Shown here piece after piece: positions 4,261 through 5,380 of a stretch of DNA of 5,380 nucleotides; the first letter of the stretch is position 1; each line of letters opens with the position of its first letter. The stretch covers positions 1 through 5,380 of the forward strand of contig NJBN01000018.1 in the NCBI GenBank assembly GCA_005223185.1. Direction: 5' to 3'. The notes beneath the pieces are model-generated. The model searched no databases and was not told where the DNA came from. It saw only the letters and a program-made list of their open reading frames with translations. The stretch comes from a candidate division LCP-89 bacterium B3_LCP (lineage in GTDB: Bacteria > Electryoneota > B3-LCP). The translations under genes and the position numbers were made by a program.

Positions 4261-5380
4261 CTAATTCCCGCCAATCCCAGATTGAATAATTCTGCCTGCA
4301 TAATATAAGGGTACAAAGATCATTTTTTGTTCCTCCAACTTTTCAAACTCCCGGGTTGAAAAGACAATCCCTGAAGGGCAATCCGGATAATTTCTCAAAA
4401 TCATATGCATGCTTTTTAGGGAACCGGCTTTGCCACTTTTTACCTCAATTGGATATGGTTTACCGTCAAAGGTAACAAGATAGTCAATTTCTGCACTACT
4501 TCCTTTTTTATCTCTCGCCCAGTAGCAAATTTCTCCATCATTTGCGCAAATTAATTCCTGTCCGACAAATTGTTCCGCTAAAGCGCCTCTGTATGTATTT
4601 GAGAGATCCGATTTTATTAGTTCCTGATAATCCGACATTCCACTCAGATGCTGCCATAACCCGATATCCAAGAGCAGCGTCTTAAATTTTTTTAAAGAAA
4701 TATTTAAATTTAAGGGGGGGGTAATGTGACTTAACGAGGGTATCTTTTTAATTATTTTGGCATTTAATAAGGTTTCAAAAGCCTTCTTAATTGTTGGAGA
4801 AGAGAATGATTCGGAAAGATGCGTATATTTTATCTGATTGCCAATATTCTTTGCCACGTTTTTAAATACGTCATTCAAACAGTGTTTATCAGCATATGGC
4901 GCATATTTTGAGAAATCATCCTGAAATGTAGTGATAAGTTCTTTATGAACATCAAATGCGTCAGAAATACTACCACTTTCAATAAATACCTGTATACTTT
5001 CAGGCATTCCCCCGATAAAAAAATATGTTCTGAGTTCACTGAGCATTGAATCATGTATTTGTTCGGGCAATTTTTCAGGTCTGGAATTTATAATTTCCAA
5101 CGCTGTTTCATTTTCAACAGCCATAAGGTATTCCGCAAATGTCATTGGATACATATTTAAATATTGAACTCTCCCAACTGGAAAGGAAATCTTAGAAAGG
5201 GAAAATTCCAGCAATGATCCTGCAGCGATGACATGAATTTCATTCATTTCTTCATAAAAATATCTTAACGCGGTTATTGCGCGCGGACAACTTTGTATTT
5301 CATCAAAGAAGAGAAGCGTTTCTTCCGGTATAATTTTTGTTTTTTTTATGATTTCAATTGATTGCTTTATAACCATGGGA
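4261..5380 (-). CDS. AAA_14/DUF4143-type ATPase, N-terminus beyond right edge
   Basis: The frame is open through the right edge and stops at TAG (4261-4263). The first ATG at 5376 is probably internal, because the Walker A loop expected about 50 residues earlier is absent. Numbering from that Met, LLFFDEIQ at 21-28 is Walker B, AAGSLLEF at 51-58 is the sensor-1 region, and PVGRVQYLNMYPMTFAEYL at 66-84 is a family hallmark. Residues about 110-255 form the DUF4143 part. The C-terminus carries a PD-(D/E)xK-like pattern, AEIDYLV (D298) and PIEVKSGK (E311, K313). Intact members are roughly 400-450 residues. They are widespread archaeal and bacterial P-loop ATPases of unclear role, often in accessory regions. 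The gene is AT-rich compared with the left half of the window, which suggests a separate origin. An intron remnant ends nine bases after its stop. Confidence 0.88.
   Translation of the reverse strand, partial: PMVIKQSIEIIKKTKIIPEETLLFFDEIQSCPRAITALRYFYEEMNEIHVIAAGSLLEFSLSKISFPVGRVQYLNMYPMTFAEYLMAVENETALEIINSRPEKLPEQIHDSMLSELRTYFFIGGMPESIQVFIESGSISDAFDVHKELITTFQDDFSKYAPYADKHCLNDVFKNVAKNIGNQIKYTHLSESFSSPTIKKAFETLLNAKIIKKIPSLSHITPPLNLNISLKKFKTLLLDIGLWQHLSGMSDYQELIKSDLSNTYRGALAEQFVGQELICANDGEICYWARDKKGSSAEIDYLVTFDGKPYPIEVKSGKAGSLKSMHMILRNYPDCPSGIVFSTREFEKLEEQKMIFVPLYYAGRIIQSGIGGN
4714..4721. repeat. Homopolymeric G8 (C8 on the coding strand) tract inside the ATPase gene
   Basis: Eight consecutive Gs on the plus strand read as Cs in the minus-strand ATPase gene, at the codons for THR-PRO-PRO in HITPPLNLN (about residues 217-225). 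The tract lies in AT-rich surroundings next to several A/T runs. Such tracts slip during replication; gain or loss of one base would truncate the protein before its nuclease-like C-terminus. Confidence 0.6.

Overview
The window looks like a mosaic, mobile-element-rich stretch of a proteobacterial-type genome. The central transposon genes resemble those common in Desulfobacterota (sulfate-reducing 'deltaproteobacteria'), but this host guess rests on remembered family resemblance, not on a search. Base composition changes across the window: the far left is moderately GC-rich, the central element intermediate, and the far right clearly AT-rich. That fits pieces of different origin.

Left (1-860, minus strand): the first 185 codons of a gamma-glutamyltransferase-like Ntn-hydrolase gene run off the left edge. 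Just upstream, overlapping its start, is a wrecked gene for a tripartite-tricarboxylate-transporter (TctC/Bug) substrate-binding protein. It is cut at its 5' end exactly where the central element begins and loses homology after about 67 mature residues.

Centre (861-4187): a complete-looking IS21-family insertion sequence of 3327 bp. Its ends form an imperfect inverted repeat, each end carrying two copies of a 20-bp motif at identical 25-bp spacing. Inside is a plus-strand run of four overlapping genes: a Cys-rich probable zinc-binding protein with three 23-residue repeats, a small winged-helix-like protein, the DDE transposase IstA, and the AAA+ helper ATPase IstB. A strong intrinsic terminator follows. 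The two extra genes upstream of istAB are the most interesting feature; they are unusual for IS21, and the chain of overlaps suggests one transcript with coupled translation.

Right (4188-5380): immediately at the right end of the IS lies a remnant that looks like domains V-VI of a group II intron, with everything 5' of domain V missing. Nine bases further on is the stop codon of an AT-rich minus-strand gene for an AAA_14/DUF4143-type ATPase whose N-terminus lies outside the window.

No target-site duplication flanks the IS, and both flanks are truncated exactly at its ends. The simplest reading is that recombination between IS copies, or an IS-mediated deletion, joined two loci and removed the front of tctC and most of the group II intron.
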